Source: a bacterium (GTDB lineage: Bacteria > ARS69). From it: a stretch of 64,000 nucleotides of DNA. Each line of letters starts with the position of its first letter. Positions within the stretch are counted from its first letter, which is position 1. The notes beneath the pieces are model-generated. The model ran no database searches. It was given only the letters and a program-made list of their open reading frames with translations, and was not told where the DNA came from. Of the stretch, positions 36,545 to 46,500 are shown one piece after another. Both the position numbers and the translations under genes were made by a program. The stretch spans positions 1 to 64,000 of the forward strand of contig JALGZR010000003.1 in the NCBI GenBank assembly GCA_025774805.1. Direction: 5' to 3'.

Positions 36545-37061
36545 CTCCTGTCAGTCGGATCGGCCGCATCGGCGCAGGCCCTTAGGGGGATCCCTCCCGC
36601 CGGGACGCCGGGCCCGGGGCGGCGCCGGGGCGAGAGGTTCGGCCGTGGCCCGGGGACCGGCGGGCCGCGGTCCGAGGCCCCTACGTCGGCTCCGGCAACT
36701 CGTTGTCCGAATTGGCGTTGTCTTCTCCTCTCGATTCCCGGCAGGATCGCGCCGCCGTCCGGGTTTCGGGCCTGGTATCGCGACGGCACGGGATCCCGCG
36801 ACCTGTTCGCAGTGTCACAAGGGACCGGAGGGTTCCCGCGTACCCGGTCAACTCAGTCCGCAAGCACGGGAATCTCTACGACGCGCTCGGCGAGGAGTGG
36901 GACTTCGATTCCGTCCCGTGGGAGAGCAGACGATTCCGGAGAACTCTGCTATTCTGGAGTGGCTCCCGGGTCCGCCCGCGGCCCGGACGCTGGCCGGAGC
37001 AGAGGCGGATCCCCTCGCCGCAGGCGACGCGACGGATGCCCCCACCGGAGCCCACAGACCC
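36545..37061. other. Divergent intergenic region before the redox operon, 517 bp
   Basis: Separates the GGDEF gene (minus) from the DUF6599 gene (plus). The stretch 36690-36760 is less GC-rich and may contain promoters, but no clear -10/-35 was picked. Plus-strand frames running through it are Arg/Pro-rich and lack the codon bias of real genes here; a CxxCH in one of them is treated as chance. Confidence 0.4.
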
Positions 37062-38123
37062 GTGCGCCACTCCTCGACTCGCGTCGATCCCGTCTTCGTG
37101 CGCGACGGGCGCCGACACCATCGGCGCTCCTACTCTTGGACCGAGTTCCGCGTCGGCATCGCCGTTCTCGTCTTGCTGGCCGCCGTGCTCGCCTGGGTCG
37201 CATGGAGGGGAGCCCACCCCGATCCCGAGCTCTTCGCCACGGGCGGAGATCTCCTCACCCCGCCCCCGACGACCGCGTCCACGACGACCACGGACCGTGG
37301 ACCCCTTCCCTCGGGGATCGCGGCGGAAGGCTGGAAGGAGGGTCCGGTCTCGACGTTCGACGCGGACAACCTCTACGAAAAGATCAACGGCCGGGAGGAC
37401 TACTACAAGTCGTTCGGCTTCCGGCGCCTCTGGTTCGTCTCACTCGTCTCGGAGGCCGATCCGGAGGAAGTCGTCGACATCGAGATGTACGACCTCTCGG
37501 ACGCCCCGAACGCGCTCGGGGCCTACGCCGGGGAGAGGGCGCCCGGAATCTCCCCCGTGGTCAACGAGCGGGGGCTGTCACACGTCGATCGCAACGCGCT
37601 CTACCTGACTCGAGGCTCCTACTACGTCCGGGCGATCGGCACCGGCGAGTCCCCCTCCGTGCGTGCGCAGCTCGCGCATCTCGAGCGCCGCTTCGACGAC
37701 ACGTTGGCCGGCGAGCCGCTCCCCTGGGCGTATGCGCTCTTCGTCGGCTGTCTCGGCCTCGATCCCGGTCGGGTTTCCTACCAGAGCGAGAACGCGTTCT
37801 CCTTCGGATTCGCCCGCGACGTGTACTCGGGGCTTCTCGCCGACGACGAGACGGAGGGGTTCGTGGTGGCAGCCGGATCGGCGGCGGCGGCCGAAAGCCT
37901 GGCGCTCCGCTTCACGGAGGGATTCCGGTCCTACGGAAGCCCGATCGGAGACTCCGACTCCATCGCGTGGACGCGGGATCGCTACCTCGGAAGCGTGGCG
38001 GGAGCGACGCCCTCCGGCGCATGGACCCTCGGTATCCGGGGAGCTCCCGATCTCGAACGGGCGGAGTCCTCTCTGCGCGCCCTCGAGGACGCGGTTCGCG
38101 CGTACTCCGGAGAGCGCCCATGA
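37062..38123 (+). CDS. DUF6599 family membrane-anchored protein (redox operon gene 1)
   Basis: 353 residues. An N-terminal signal anchor lies at about 26-45 ([20 protein letters not shown]), followed by a Thr/Pro-rich linker. The body (about 85-350) fits DUF6599, with blocks such as [37 protein letters not shown] and GSYYVRAIG. The apparent active surface is unknown. GTG at 37062 with CGGAG 11 nt upstream is the best start; upstream in-frame sequence is Arg/Pro-rich. The stop overlaps the DUF362 start (ATGA). Homologues elsewhere are generally uncharacterised exported proteins; here the context suggests a partner in periplasmic electron transfer. Confidence 0.75.
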   Translation: MRHSSTRVDPVFVRDGRRHHRRSYSWTEFRVGIAVLVLLAAVLAWVAWRGAHPDPELFATGGDLLTPPPTTASTTTTDRGPLPSGIAAEGWKEGPVSTFDADNLYEKINGREDYYKSFGFRRLWFVSLVSEADPEEVVDIEMYDLSDAPNALGAYAGERAPGISPVVNERGLSHVDRNALYLTRGSYYVRAIGTGESPSVRAQLAHLERRFDDTLAGEPLPWAYALFVGCLGLDPGRVSYQSENAFSFGFARDVYSGLLADDETEGFVVAAGSAAAAESLALRFTEGFRSYGSPIGDSDSIAWTRDRYLGSVAGATPSGAWTLGIRGAPDLERAESSLRALEDAVRAYSGERP

Positions 38124-39205
38124 CCGAGAGACGAAGGGGACGCCGCCGGACGGAGAACCGCACGCCCGGCAACGCACGTCTCGGAGGGGACCCGCGTCGG
38201 CAGGAGCGTCGCGTGTTCCTCCGGCAGGCGGGCGCCGCGACGCTGCTGGCCGTCGGATCGGGGTGGGCCGCCCTCGCTCCGCCCGACTGGCCGCTCTCGC
38301 TGCGCGATCCGGACGGCGAGCGGGGCAAGCCCCGCCACCCCGCCCGGAGGCTTCCCGAGGAAGGCTTCGCCGTCCCGCCGGCCCCGGCGGCGGCGGTGCT
38401 CGGCGTCGCGCGCGGAGAGAACGTCGACGCCATGGTCCGCGCCTCGATCGATGCGATCGGGGGAATCCGGCACTTCATCGGGCCCGACGACGTCGTCGTC
38501 ATCAAACCGAACGTCGCGTTCGAGCGCGTGGCCGCCCTCGGAGCCACGACGAATCCCGAAGTTCTCGCCGCGCTCATCCGGGTGGTCCGCGAGGCCCGGC
38601 CCGCCGAGATCCGTGTCGCCGACAACCCCATCGAGTCGCCGGAGAGCTGCTTCTTCCGCACCGGCATCCGGCAGGCCGCGGTCGAGGCGGGGGCGCGGGT
38701 CTACCTTCCCGCACCCGGGGATTTCGGGACGCTGCACGTGCCCGGGGCGAAGTGGATCGAGCAGTGGCCCTTCTTCTGGACGCCGTTCCGGGGCGCGACG
38801 AAGGTGATCGGCGTCGCTCCGGTCAAGGACCACAATCTGTGCAAGGCGTCGATGACCACGAAGAACTGGTACGGGCTTCTCGGTGGCCGCCGCAACCAGT
38901 TCCATCAGGACATCCACGGGATCATCACCGACCTCGCCCTGATGATGCGGCCGACCTTCGTGCTGCTCGACGGCACGCGCGTCCTCTTCCGGAGCGGCCC
39001 CACGGGAGGCAGCCTGGGCGACGTGCGGCCGGGCCGGACGGTAGTCGCCTCGCGGGATTGCCTGGCGGCCGACTCCTTCGGGTGGGACGACCTTCTCGAG
39101 CGCGCCGGTCAGGAGCCGCCCGGCTACCTCGCGCAGGCGGCGGCGAAGGGTCTCGGGAATCCCGCGTGGCGGTCGCAGGCGCGAAAGGAGGTGCAGGTCG
39201 GATGA
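38120..39205 (+). CDS. Tat-exported DUF362 protein (redox operon gene 2)
   Basis: 361 residues. A twin-arginine signal is visible ([19 protein letters not shown], about residues 30-48). The DUF362 body includes [70 protein letters not shown] and [11 protein letters not shown]. Many DUF362 proteins carry a C-terminal ferredoxin domain; this one does not, having only scattered cysteines, so the iron-sulfur clusters would be supplied by the next gene's product. Four-base overlaps at both ends show translational coupling. Periplasmic location is inferred from the Tat motif. Enzymatic function of the family is not established. Confidence 0.85.
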   Translation: MTERRRGRRRTENRTPGNARLGGDPRRQERRVFLRQAGAATLLAVGSGWAALAPPDWPLSLRDPDGERGKPRHPARRLPEEGFAVPPAPAAAVLGVARGENVDAMVRASIDAIGGIRHFIGPDDVVVIKPNVAFERVAALGATTNPEVLAALIRVVREARPAEIRVADNPIESPESCFFRTGIRQAAVEAGARVYLPAPGDFGTLHVPGAKWIEQWPFFWTPFRGATKVIGVAPVKDHNLCKASMTTKNWYGLLGGRRNQFHQDIHGIITDLALMMRPTFVLLDGTRVLFRSGPTGGSLGDVRPGRTVVASRDCLAADSFGWDDLLERAGQEPPGYLAQAAAKGLGNPAWRSQARKEVQVG

Positions 39206-40974
39206 CCCCGAGTTCCGGTAGTCACTCGGCCTTCCCCCTGTTTCGTCCGAATCGGGACGGATCGCCTTGGTTCCTGCGGGTCGTCCGGATCACCACGGTC
39301 CGCATCATCTCGCAGGCCGTCTTCTTCGGGCTCTTCGTCTTTCTGGTCTGGGTGACCTGGTTCAGTCGGCTCGGAGGCTACCCCGCCTCCCTCTTCCTCG
39401 AAGTCGATCCACTCGTCGGTCTCGCGACCGCGATCTCGACGCACACGATCTACCGAGGGCTCTGGAGAGCCCTGTTCGTGCTCGTGCCCACCCTGCTTCT
39501 CGGGCGCGCGTTCTGCAATTGGATGTGTCCGTACGGGACGCTCCACCATTTCTTCGGGTGGCTGTTCAACGTGCGGTCCAACCGGGCGAACCTCGACAAG
39601 AACCGCTATCGATCCGTCCAGCAGATCAAGTACGTGATCCTCGCGTTCTTCCTGGTTCTGGCGCTCTTCGGCTCCCTCCAGATCGGGCTCCTCGATCCCA
39701 TCTGTCTGCTGGTCCGGACCCTGACCGTCACGCTGGCCCCGGGAGTCGATCTCGCCCACGCCGAGCTCACGGAATACCTGGTCCGCCACGGCCTCGACGC
39801 CCGGAGCCTCGGGTTCCTCACGTCGGCCCCCGGCGCCTCCGAGCAGAGGATCTTCGCGGGGGCGTGGTTCGTGGGGCTCCTCATCTTGGGACTGGTGGGA
39901 ATGAATCTCGTTCTCCCCCGGTTCTTCTGCCGGGTGCTCTGTCCGCTCGGCGCCCTTCTCGGCGTGCTCTCCCGTCTCTCCCTCTGGCGGATCGACCGGG
40001 ATCTCACGCGGTGCACGGACTGCGATCTCTGCTTGAAGCACTGCGAGGGCGCGTCCGATCCGCACGCGGCGCTCCGCAAGAGCGAGTGCTTCGTCTGCTT
40101 CAACTGCATCGACGACTGTCCGGAGGACGCTCTCCACTTCCGCTTCGCTCCCGCGGCCGTGAAGGATCGGATCACCGGCGAGAGGGACTCCATCCTGGGG
40201 AAGATCCGCGAGGGCACGGCGGAGCTCTTCGGGGTCCCGGTCATCTCGAAGCGGCACGAGACCGAGGTGAGGGCTCCGGCCGTACCGCGCCGGCGCTGGC
40301 TGTTCGCGGGAATCGCCGGAGTCCTCGGGTATCCGTTCCTGCGGCTGTCCGCCGCGGTGAATCGGAGAGGCTACCACGAGAAGGCGATCCGTCCCCCCGG
40401 TTCGGTCGAGGAGGGGGAGTTCCTCGAACGCTGCATCAAGTGCGATCAGTGCATCAACGTCTGCCCCACCAACGTGCTCCAGCCCTCGACCCTCTCCCCG
40501 GGCGGTCTCGAGGGACTCTGGACCCCGGTGATGGACTTCTCCATCGGTTTCTGTCAGTTGAACTGCACGCTCTGCAGCGAGGTCTGTCCCACCGGAGCGA
40601 TCCAGAAGATCTCGCTGGCGCGCAAGCTCGGGCGAGGGGAATGGACCGAGGAAGGGCCCATCAAGCTGGGGACGGCGTTCTTTCACCGGGGCCGCTGTCT
40701 TCCCTGGGCGATGGAGACTCCCTGCGTCGTCTGCGAGGAGGTCTGTCCGGTCAGCCCCAAGGCGATCGGAACCTACGACGAGGAGATCAAGCGCTGGGAC
40801 GGGACGCGCGTGGTTCTCAACCGGCCCTACATGCGACCGGAGCTCTGTATCGGATGCGGCATCTGCGAGCGAGAGTGCCCGGTGATGGATGATGCCGCCG
40901 TCTACGTCACCGCGATCGGCGAGTCCCGATCCGAGGATCGGTCCTTGCTTCTGAACCGCAACCGGCCGGCATGA
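39202..40974 (+). CDS. Membrane polyferredoxin with NapH-like domain and internal Tat motif (redox operon gene 3)
   Basis: 590 residues. The N-terminal half is a NapH/NosR-type membrane unit: four to five transmembrane helices and two CxxxCP loops ([18 protein letters not shown]), then two 4Fe-4S motifs ([11 protein letters not shown] and [12 protein letters not shown]). Around residue 363 an RRRWLFAG motif precedes another hydrophobic helix, after which come further ferredoxin-type clusters: [34 protein letters not shown] and [12 protein letters not shown]. The layout suggests a chain of four to six clusters passing electrons across or along the membrane, probably from quinol or a cytoplasmic donor to periplasmic partners encoded next door. 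ATGA overlap with DUF362; the aldo/keto reductase starts 19 bp later. Confidence 0.88.
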   Translation: MTPSSGSHSAFPLFRPNRDGSPWFLRVVRITTVRIISQAVFFGLFVFLVWVTWFSRLGGYPASLFLEVDPLVGLATAISTHTIYRGLWRALFVLVPTLLLGRAFCNWMCPYGTLHHFFGWLFNVRSNRANLDKNRYRSVQQIKYVILAFFLVLALFGSLQIGLLDPICLLVRTLTVTLAPGVDLAHAELTEYLVRHGLDARSLGFLTSAPGASEQRIFAGAWFVGLLILGLVGMNLVLPRFFCRVLCPLGALLGVLSRLSLWRIDRDLTRCTDCDLCLKHCEGASDPHAALRKSECFVCFNCIDDCPEDALHFRFAPAAVKDRITGERDSILGKIREGTAELFGVPVISKRHETEVRAPAVPRRRWLFAGIAGVLGYPFLRLSAAVNRRGYHEKAIRPPGSVEEGEFLERCIKCDQCINVCPTNVLQPSTLSPGGLEGLWTPVMDFSIGFCQLNCTLCSEVCPTGAIQKISLARKLGRGEWTEEGPIKLGTAFFHRGRCLPWAMETPCVVCEEVCPVSPKAIGTYDEEIKRWDGTRVVLNRPYMRPELCIGCGICERECPVMDDAAVYVTAIGESRSEDRSLLLNRNRPA

Positions 40975-40993
40975 GCCTCCGGAGGGCAAGGAC

Positions 40994-42220
40994 ATGAGAT
41001 CGAACGACAAGCAGGTCACGCGCCGGGATCTACTCAAGCTGGGGATGGTGGCGGGCACGATCGGCTTCGTGGGCCGTCCCTTCTCCGCGGGCGCGGAGGA
41101 GAAACCGGTCCCGGAGGAGGGCGATGCCGGCGAGGACCTCAGCCTTCCTCAGGTGCCGCGCCGGATTCTCGGCAAGACGGGCAAGTCGATTCCCATTCTT
41201 CTCGTGGGAGGCGGCGTCAATCTCGACCCCCGTTTCGATCCCAAGCTGGCGGAGGCCCTGCGGTTCGGAGCGAACTACGTCGATGCCGCGGACTGCTACG
41301 GCGGCGGCTCGTGCGAGACCGCGGTCGGCAACTTTCACACGCGCGCGGACATCCGCAAGGAGCTCTGGATCACGAGCAAGAGCGACGCGCACGATCCCGA
41401 GGGGTTCGAGCGCACTCTCGAGACCAGCCTCGAGAAGATGCAGACCGACTACGTGGACATGTACTACTTGCACGCTCTCCAGAACGGCGACTACCTGAGC
41501 GACGAACTGCGCACCACGGTCGAGCGGCTCCGGAGCGGGGGGAAGATGCGCCACTTCGGCTTTTCCTGCCACCACGAGAACGTGGCCGAGCTCCTGCGGC
41601 TTGCCGCCGCGACGCCGTGGGTCGAGTCCGTGATGTTTCGCTACAACTTCCGGCAATACGGCGACAAGGAGCTGAACGACGCGATCGATGCGTGCGTGAA
41701 GGCCGGCGTGGGATTGATCGCCATGAAGACGCAGGGATCGGAGGCTTCCTTCCGAGAGGACTGGAGGAAGTTCGAACGGACCGGCAAGTGGACGAAGCAC
41801 CAGGCGGTGCTCAAGGCGGTCTGGGCCGACGACCGGATCACCGCGGCCGTCTCCCACATGGACAACCTCGAGAAGCTGAAGCAGAACCTCGCCGCCGCCC
41901 TGGACCGCACCGAGCTCGGGAGGGCGGACTGGAACGCCCTGGAGAAGTACGCGGCCGCCACCCGCAATCATGCCTGCGACGGCTGCGATCATCTCTGCGG
42001 GGCCGGGATGTCGGCTCCGATTCCGATCGGGGCCGTGATGCGCTACCTGATGTACCACGACGTCTACGGCGAACGGGAGAGGGCGAGAGAGCTCTTCACG
42101 CGGCTGCCGGCCGAGGCGCGAAACCTGGCCACGGCGGACTTCGGTTCCGCCAGCGCGGCCTGTCCGCACGGGGTGGACCTCGCGCGGCACATGGAGAGGG
42201 CCGCGCGCGTGCTCGCCTGA
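40994..42220 (+). CDS. Tat-exported aldo/keto reductase with C-terminal Cys cluster (redox operon gene 4)
   Basis: 408 residues. N-terminal twin-arginine signal ([19 protein letters not shown]). AKR TIM-barrel blocks: [15 protein letters not shown] (catalytic Asp/Tyr), ELWITSKSD (Lys), [12 protein letters not shown] and [10 protein letters not shown]. The C-terminus carries CDGCDHLC and ACPHGVD, the spacing seen in AKR subfamilies with a bound 4Fe-4S cluster. Export through Tat with bound cofactor and adjacency to a polyferredoxin suggest that electrons may come from the iron-sulfur chain rather than from NADPH. GGAGGGCAAGGAC precedes ATG. Substrate unknown. Confidence 0.88.
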   Translation: MRSNDKQVTRRDLLKLGMVAGTIGFVGRPFSAGAEEKPVPEEGDAGEDLSLPQVPRRILGKTGKSIPILLVGGGVNLDPRFDPKLAEALRFGANYVDAADCYGGGSCETAVGNFHTRADIRKELWITSKSDAHDPEGFERTLETSLEKMQTDYVDMYYLHALQNGDYLSDELRTTVERLRSGGKMRHFGFSCHHENVAELLRLAAATPWVESVMFRYNFRQYGDKELNDAIDACVKAGVGLIAMKTQGSEASFREDWRKFERTGKWTKHQAVLKAVWADDRITAAVSHMDNLEKLKQNLAAALDRTELGRADWNALEKYAAATRNHACDGCDHLCGAGMSAPIPIGAVMRYLMYHDVYGERERARELFTRLPAEARNLATADFGSASAACPHGVDLARHMERAARVLA

Positions 42221-42237
42221 CGAGGGCGAGCGTCATC

Positions 42238-43390
42238 TCACCATCGCCGGTGCAGCCCACCCATGAGATAGAGGCCCCTCTCTCCGCGCTCCGGAAAGCG
42301 AGGCGCGAGATTGACCTCCGCCCGCCAGGGAATCGGGAGTGATCGCGGCAGATCGAGTCCGACCGAGCGCGATCGGATCTCGCGGGGCCCGGGGTTTCTC
42401 TCCGCCGGGTAGCTCTCGGAGCCGGCGCTCGCCGAAAGGCGCACCTCGGTCGGGGCGCGCCAGGATCCCACCCACGAGCGCGTCGAAGTTCCCGCCGGAG
42501 CGCTCGGCCAGCATGTCGGTGAGAGCTTCCCGGAGACGCGGACGACCCGTATCCAGCACGCGAATGAGCAACGGAATCGCCTCGCCGTCCTCCAGGGTCG
42601 CGGTCCGCCATCACGATCGCGGAGACTCCATTTGCGGGAGAGAGGCTGTCGACCAGAGCCAGAACGACCATCGCGTCATCCAGGCCTCCGTCCGCCCGAG
42701 GATGAGGTCGAGCCGGTTGTACGCGCCGAGCGTCCGCGCCGCCTGTGCCCGAAGAGATCCGTGCGGGGTGCTCGGGAAATCCGAGACCCCCTTCTCCACC
42801 TCCTCCCCCGGATGGAGTCGCTCCAGGAGTCGAAGCACGGCCTCCTGGATCTTCGGATTCTCCTGATCGAGGAGGGAGCGCAGCCGGGGCAGATCCCGCG
42901 ACTTCGCGTCGCAGGCCAGATACCCGATGGCGGACTGGCGCACCACACGTCGTCGGATAGGAGAGGCTGCGGGTCAGGAAGTCCACCGAGTCCCGGGTCG
43001 GGAGCTTTCCCCGCGCCTCCGCCACCGCGGTACGGACGAAGAAGTCGGGATCGGTCACCAGGCCATCCAGGAGCATCCCGGAAGAGGAGGGGTCGCGCAG
43101 ATTCCCGAGGGCTCGGGCGGCCCGGGCGCGCAGCTCGGGATCGACATCGGTCAGGGTCGTTTGGAGCGAGAGCAGCCCGCGGCGGTCGCCGACGGCACGG
43201 AGAACGGGGCCCGCCCAGCGCCGGCCACGATCGACCGCGCGGGGTCCACCAGAACGCGGATGAGATGCTCGACGGCGGGCGTTCCGATCTTGGAGAGGAC
43301 GGTCGCGGCCAGGGAGGAGAGCCACGTCTCCGAACTGGAGAGTGCGTCGACGAGAGGGCCGACGGCCCCCGGGAAGAGAAACGAATGTCA
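42238..43390 (-). pseudogene. Decayed HEAT-repeat gene, possibly with an outer-membrane-like 3' part
   Basis: Recognisable pieces appear in order, but in changing frames: FPGAVGPLVDALSSSETWLS (about 43385-43230), then PELRARAARALGNLRDP...PDFFVRTAVAEARGKL (about 43160-43010), RQSAIGYLACDAKSRDLPRL...KIQEAVLRLLERLHP (about 42945-42800), then DDAMVVLALVDSLSPANGVS (about 42685-42620), TGRPRLREALTDMLAERSGG (about 42555-42490), and finally EVRLSASAGSESYPAERNPG... ending YLMGGLHRRW (to 42238). HEAT-type helices are clear; the last piece reads like beta-strands. At least four frame changes occur in 1.15 kb and the first segment has an in-frame stop just upstream. Either a pseudogene or a locally error-rich assembly. 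Confidence 0.65.
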
Positions 43391-43422
43391 AAATCGCATG
43401 AGATCCCGAGCTCGCAGCCTAC

Positions 43423-43450
43423 TTGATGCTTCGACATCGTGAGTGATAGT
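43423..43450 (+). promoter_or_regulatory. Possible sigma-70 type promoter of the multidomain regulator
   Basis: TTGATG and GATAGT separated by 16 bp, each four of six matches to consensus. If used, transcription would start near 43458, which rules out the GTG at 43443 and supports GTG at 43509. Confidence 0.3.
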
Positions 43451-43508
43451 CTGGTTTTCTCACCAGGAGGCTGCCGGGGCCCGCCCGGCGGCGTCGCGGG
43501 GAAGACTC

Positions 43509-46500
43509 GTGCGAACCGTCGCGATTCCCGGGTGGGACCTCGAGGAGCGGATCGGAGGGGGAGGGTCAGGAGAGGTATTCCGGGCCCGCCATAGGGAGAG
43601 CGGAGAGGTCGTCGCCCTCAAGCTCGGACACCCCTGTCCTCGGAGCAGTCCCGAGGACTTCGCCTTCAAGCTCGAGTACTCCCTGCACTCACGGCTCCGG
43701 CACCCCCACATCGTCCGCGCCCGTCAGTTCGGCGAGATCGACGGAGACCGCCGCTACTACACCATGGAGTTCGTCGAGGCCGTCCCCTTGACGGATCTCT
43801 TCCGGGACACGGGGCTCGAGGCCGCGGCCGAGATCGCGCTGGCCCTTCTGGCCGCGCTGGAGTACGCGCATTCCCAGAGAATTCTCCACGGGGACCTGAA
43901 GCCGGAAAACGTCCTCGTGTCGGTCGACTCCGCCGGCCGCCCGGATCGCATTCTGCTCGCCGACTTCGGCCATGCCCGGCGCCCGGGGCTCGGGACGCAA
44001 TCGGAGATCCGCGGCTCACTGGCCTACCTGGCCCCCGAGCAGATGGCGGGGTGGCCGCTCGACGGGAGATCGGATCTTTACTCGCTCGGGGTCACCCTGT
44101 TCGAGGCCACCTCCGGCCGTCTCCCCTATCCGGTCTCGACCCCGGAGGAGCTCCTTCGCGCCTACGCCGAGTTCCGCCCCCCTTCGGTGCTCGAGCTCGT
44201 TCCCGACCTGGATTCCCGGTGGGCCTCCCTCGTCGACTCGCTGATCTCCCGAAATCGCGAGAACCGCCCGCCCTCCGCCGCCGCCGCGTACCGCAAGGTC
44301 GCCGAGATCCTCGAACGGGATCCGGATCTCGCGGACGTGACGGAGGAGACCGAGCGGCTGCTGGCGCCGACGTTGCTGCACGTGGGCCGTCGCGAGGCGC
44401 TCGACACGCTTGCCCGCCTACTTCGCGATCCGGGACCGATCCGCACCGTGGTCATCCAGGGAGAGGCCGGGGTCGGCAAGACCCGGTTGGTGGAGGAGTT
44501 CGCTCAAACGGTGGAGCTGGAGGGCGGTCTCGTCCGGCGATCCGACGCCGCGGAAGGAGCGGCCGCGGGGTTCCGCGTGCTGCGCCAGGTCTGGAACGAG
44601 GGAGAGGTCGTCGACCTGGCGGGACCGGAAGAGGTCGAACGGAAGGAGTCCCGGAGACCGGGAGCTTCCGCTCGGCCCGGATCGAAGATCCGCGCGGCGG
44701 AGCTCGGGCGTCTCGCCGACCGCTTCTTCGAGGGCGAGGAGTCGAGGACCCGCGAGAGGATCTTCCTCTTCGACTCGCTCGATCGCGCCGATCTCGACAG
44801 CCTTGCCTTCCTCGGAGCCCTGCAGGGACGAATCGCGGGATCCCGGGTCCTTCTCTGTCTGGTCACGCGGACCCCGGGAGAGGAATCGCTCCACCGATTC
44901 CTGGACGAGCGATTCACCCACACCGTTCGGCTGGAGCCCCTCGGAAAGGACGACGTCGCGACGTTTCTCGCGGCTCACCTCGGGGCCGGCACCGACGACT
45001 CGGGAACCGGTCTGCCGCCTCTCGACGAGGAGGAGATGGCGGAGCTCGTGGGCTGGATGTCCCGGAACACCGGCGGCAATCCGAGACGGATGGAGCTCGC
45101 TCTCCGGGGGTTGGTACGCGAGGGGCATCTTCAGCGGCTCGGCCCGGCGTGGCGCCTGGAGGCCCGGTCCCTGCCGAGCTCGATGCTCCGACGCGACGGG
45201 TCCGAGCGCGAGCTCGAGCGGCTCGACGGGGTCTCGATGGAGACGCGCTCGTTCCTGGAGACGGCGAGCGTCGCGGGGCCCGAGTTCGACGTCTCCGACG
45301 TCGCGGCCTGGGCCGAGCTCGACCCGCCGACCTCCGTCGACTCCCTCGCGGAGTCGCTGCTGGCCGGGGTGCTGGCGGCCGACCCTGGGGGATCCTCCCG
45401 GGTTCGCTTCCGGGATCCGGAGTTCGCGCGGGCGCTGCGCGAATCGCTGACCGAGGAGAGGAGCCGAGAGCTCCACCTCCGCCTCGCGGAGTACCTCTCC
45501 GCCCCGGAGCGGGAAGAGGGAGCCGCGGCCGATCTCGCGTTCCACCTGGAGAGGGCCGGCGAGAGAGCGCGGGCTCGAGAGGCGTACGTCCGGGCCGCGA
45601 TTCGCGATCGGGACCGCGGGGCCCACCTCGAGGCGGCCCGGCACTTCCGGAAGGCCTGGGAGCTCCACTCCGCCCGGGAGCGGAGAAAGATCCCGGAGTT
45701 CGCCTCCGACTGGATCCTCGCGCTCCACACGAACGCTCACTTCGACGAGGCCGTCGAGACGATCGAGGAGATCTTGGGGGAAGCGAAGTCCGGGGAGGCG
45801 TCCCGTCCCGCGTCGGCGAGCCTCCTGCTCTGGAAGGGGATCTGCCTCGCCGCCGCCGGTCGCCGGGAAGAGGGACTGGAGTGCCTCCGAGCCCTGCTGG
45901 AAACCGGCCCGAAGATCGAGGATCCCCTCCTGGAGGCTCGGGCGCTTTTGGAGCACGGGTGGCTCAGGTATCTCGTCCACCGGGACAAGGACGCCCGAGC
46001 CGCCCTGGTCCGGGCTCGGGAGATCGGCCTTCGCGAGGGCGATCCCTACACGGCCGGAACGGCGGAGCTTCGTCTCGGAATCCTGTGCTGGCGGGGGGAT
46101 GATCCGGTCACCGCACTGGAGTGGCACGCGCGCGCCCACGACCACCTCGTGGAGGCGGAGGGAGATGATCTCCTTCCCGCGGTCTGGGGTAACCAGGCGA
46201 TCTGTCACTGGACGCTTCTCGAGACGCGCAAAGCGGTGAGATCCCATCGGCGGGCGGCCGAGGGGTTCTTGCGACTCCACCGGCGCGCGGAGGCGACCCG
46301 TTCCTACCAGAACCTCGCCTTCGTCCTCATCGAGATGGGTCACTGGGAAGAGGCGGAGGAGACGCTCACCACGGCCGAGCATCTCTTCCGCTCCCTGAGG
46401 GGTCCCCGAGAGGCGAGCTACTTCGAATACTGCCGCGCCCGCCTCGCCCTTCACCGGGGTCGCTACCGGGAGGCCCTCGATCGCGTCGATCTGGCGATCG

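Noticed and set aside
36804-36818. CxxCH haem-binding motif (CSQCH) in a plus-strand frame
   Set aside because: The frame is Arg/Pro-rich, has no start codon or signal peptide nearby and sits in the intergenic region; one motif is expected by chance.
35801-38119. Extension of the DUF362 gene more than 2 kb upstream in the same frame
   Set aside because: The extension overlaps the GGDEF and DUF6599 genes and lacks domains; ATG at 38120 with a four-base overlap is the natural start.
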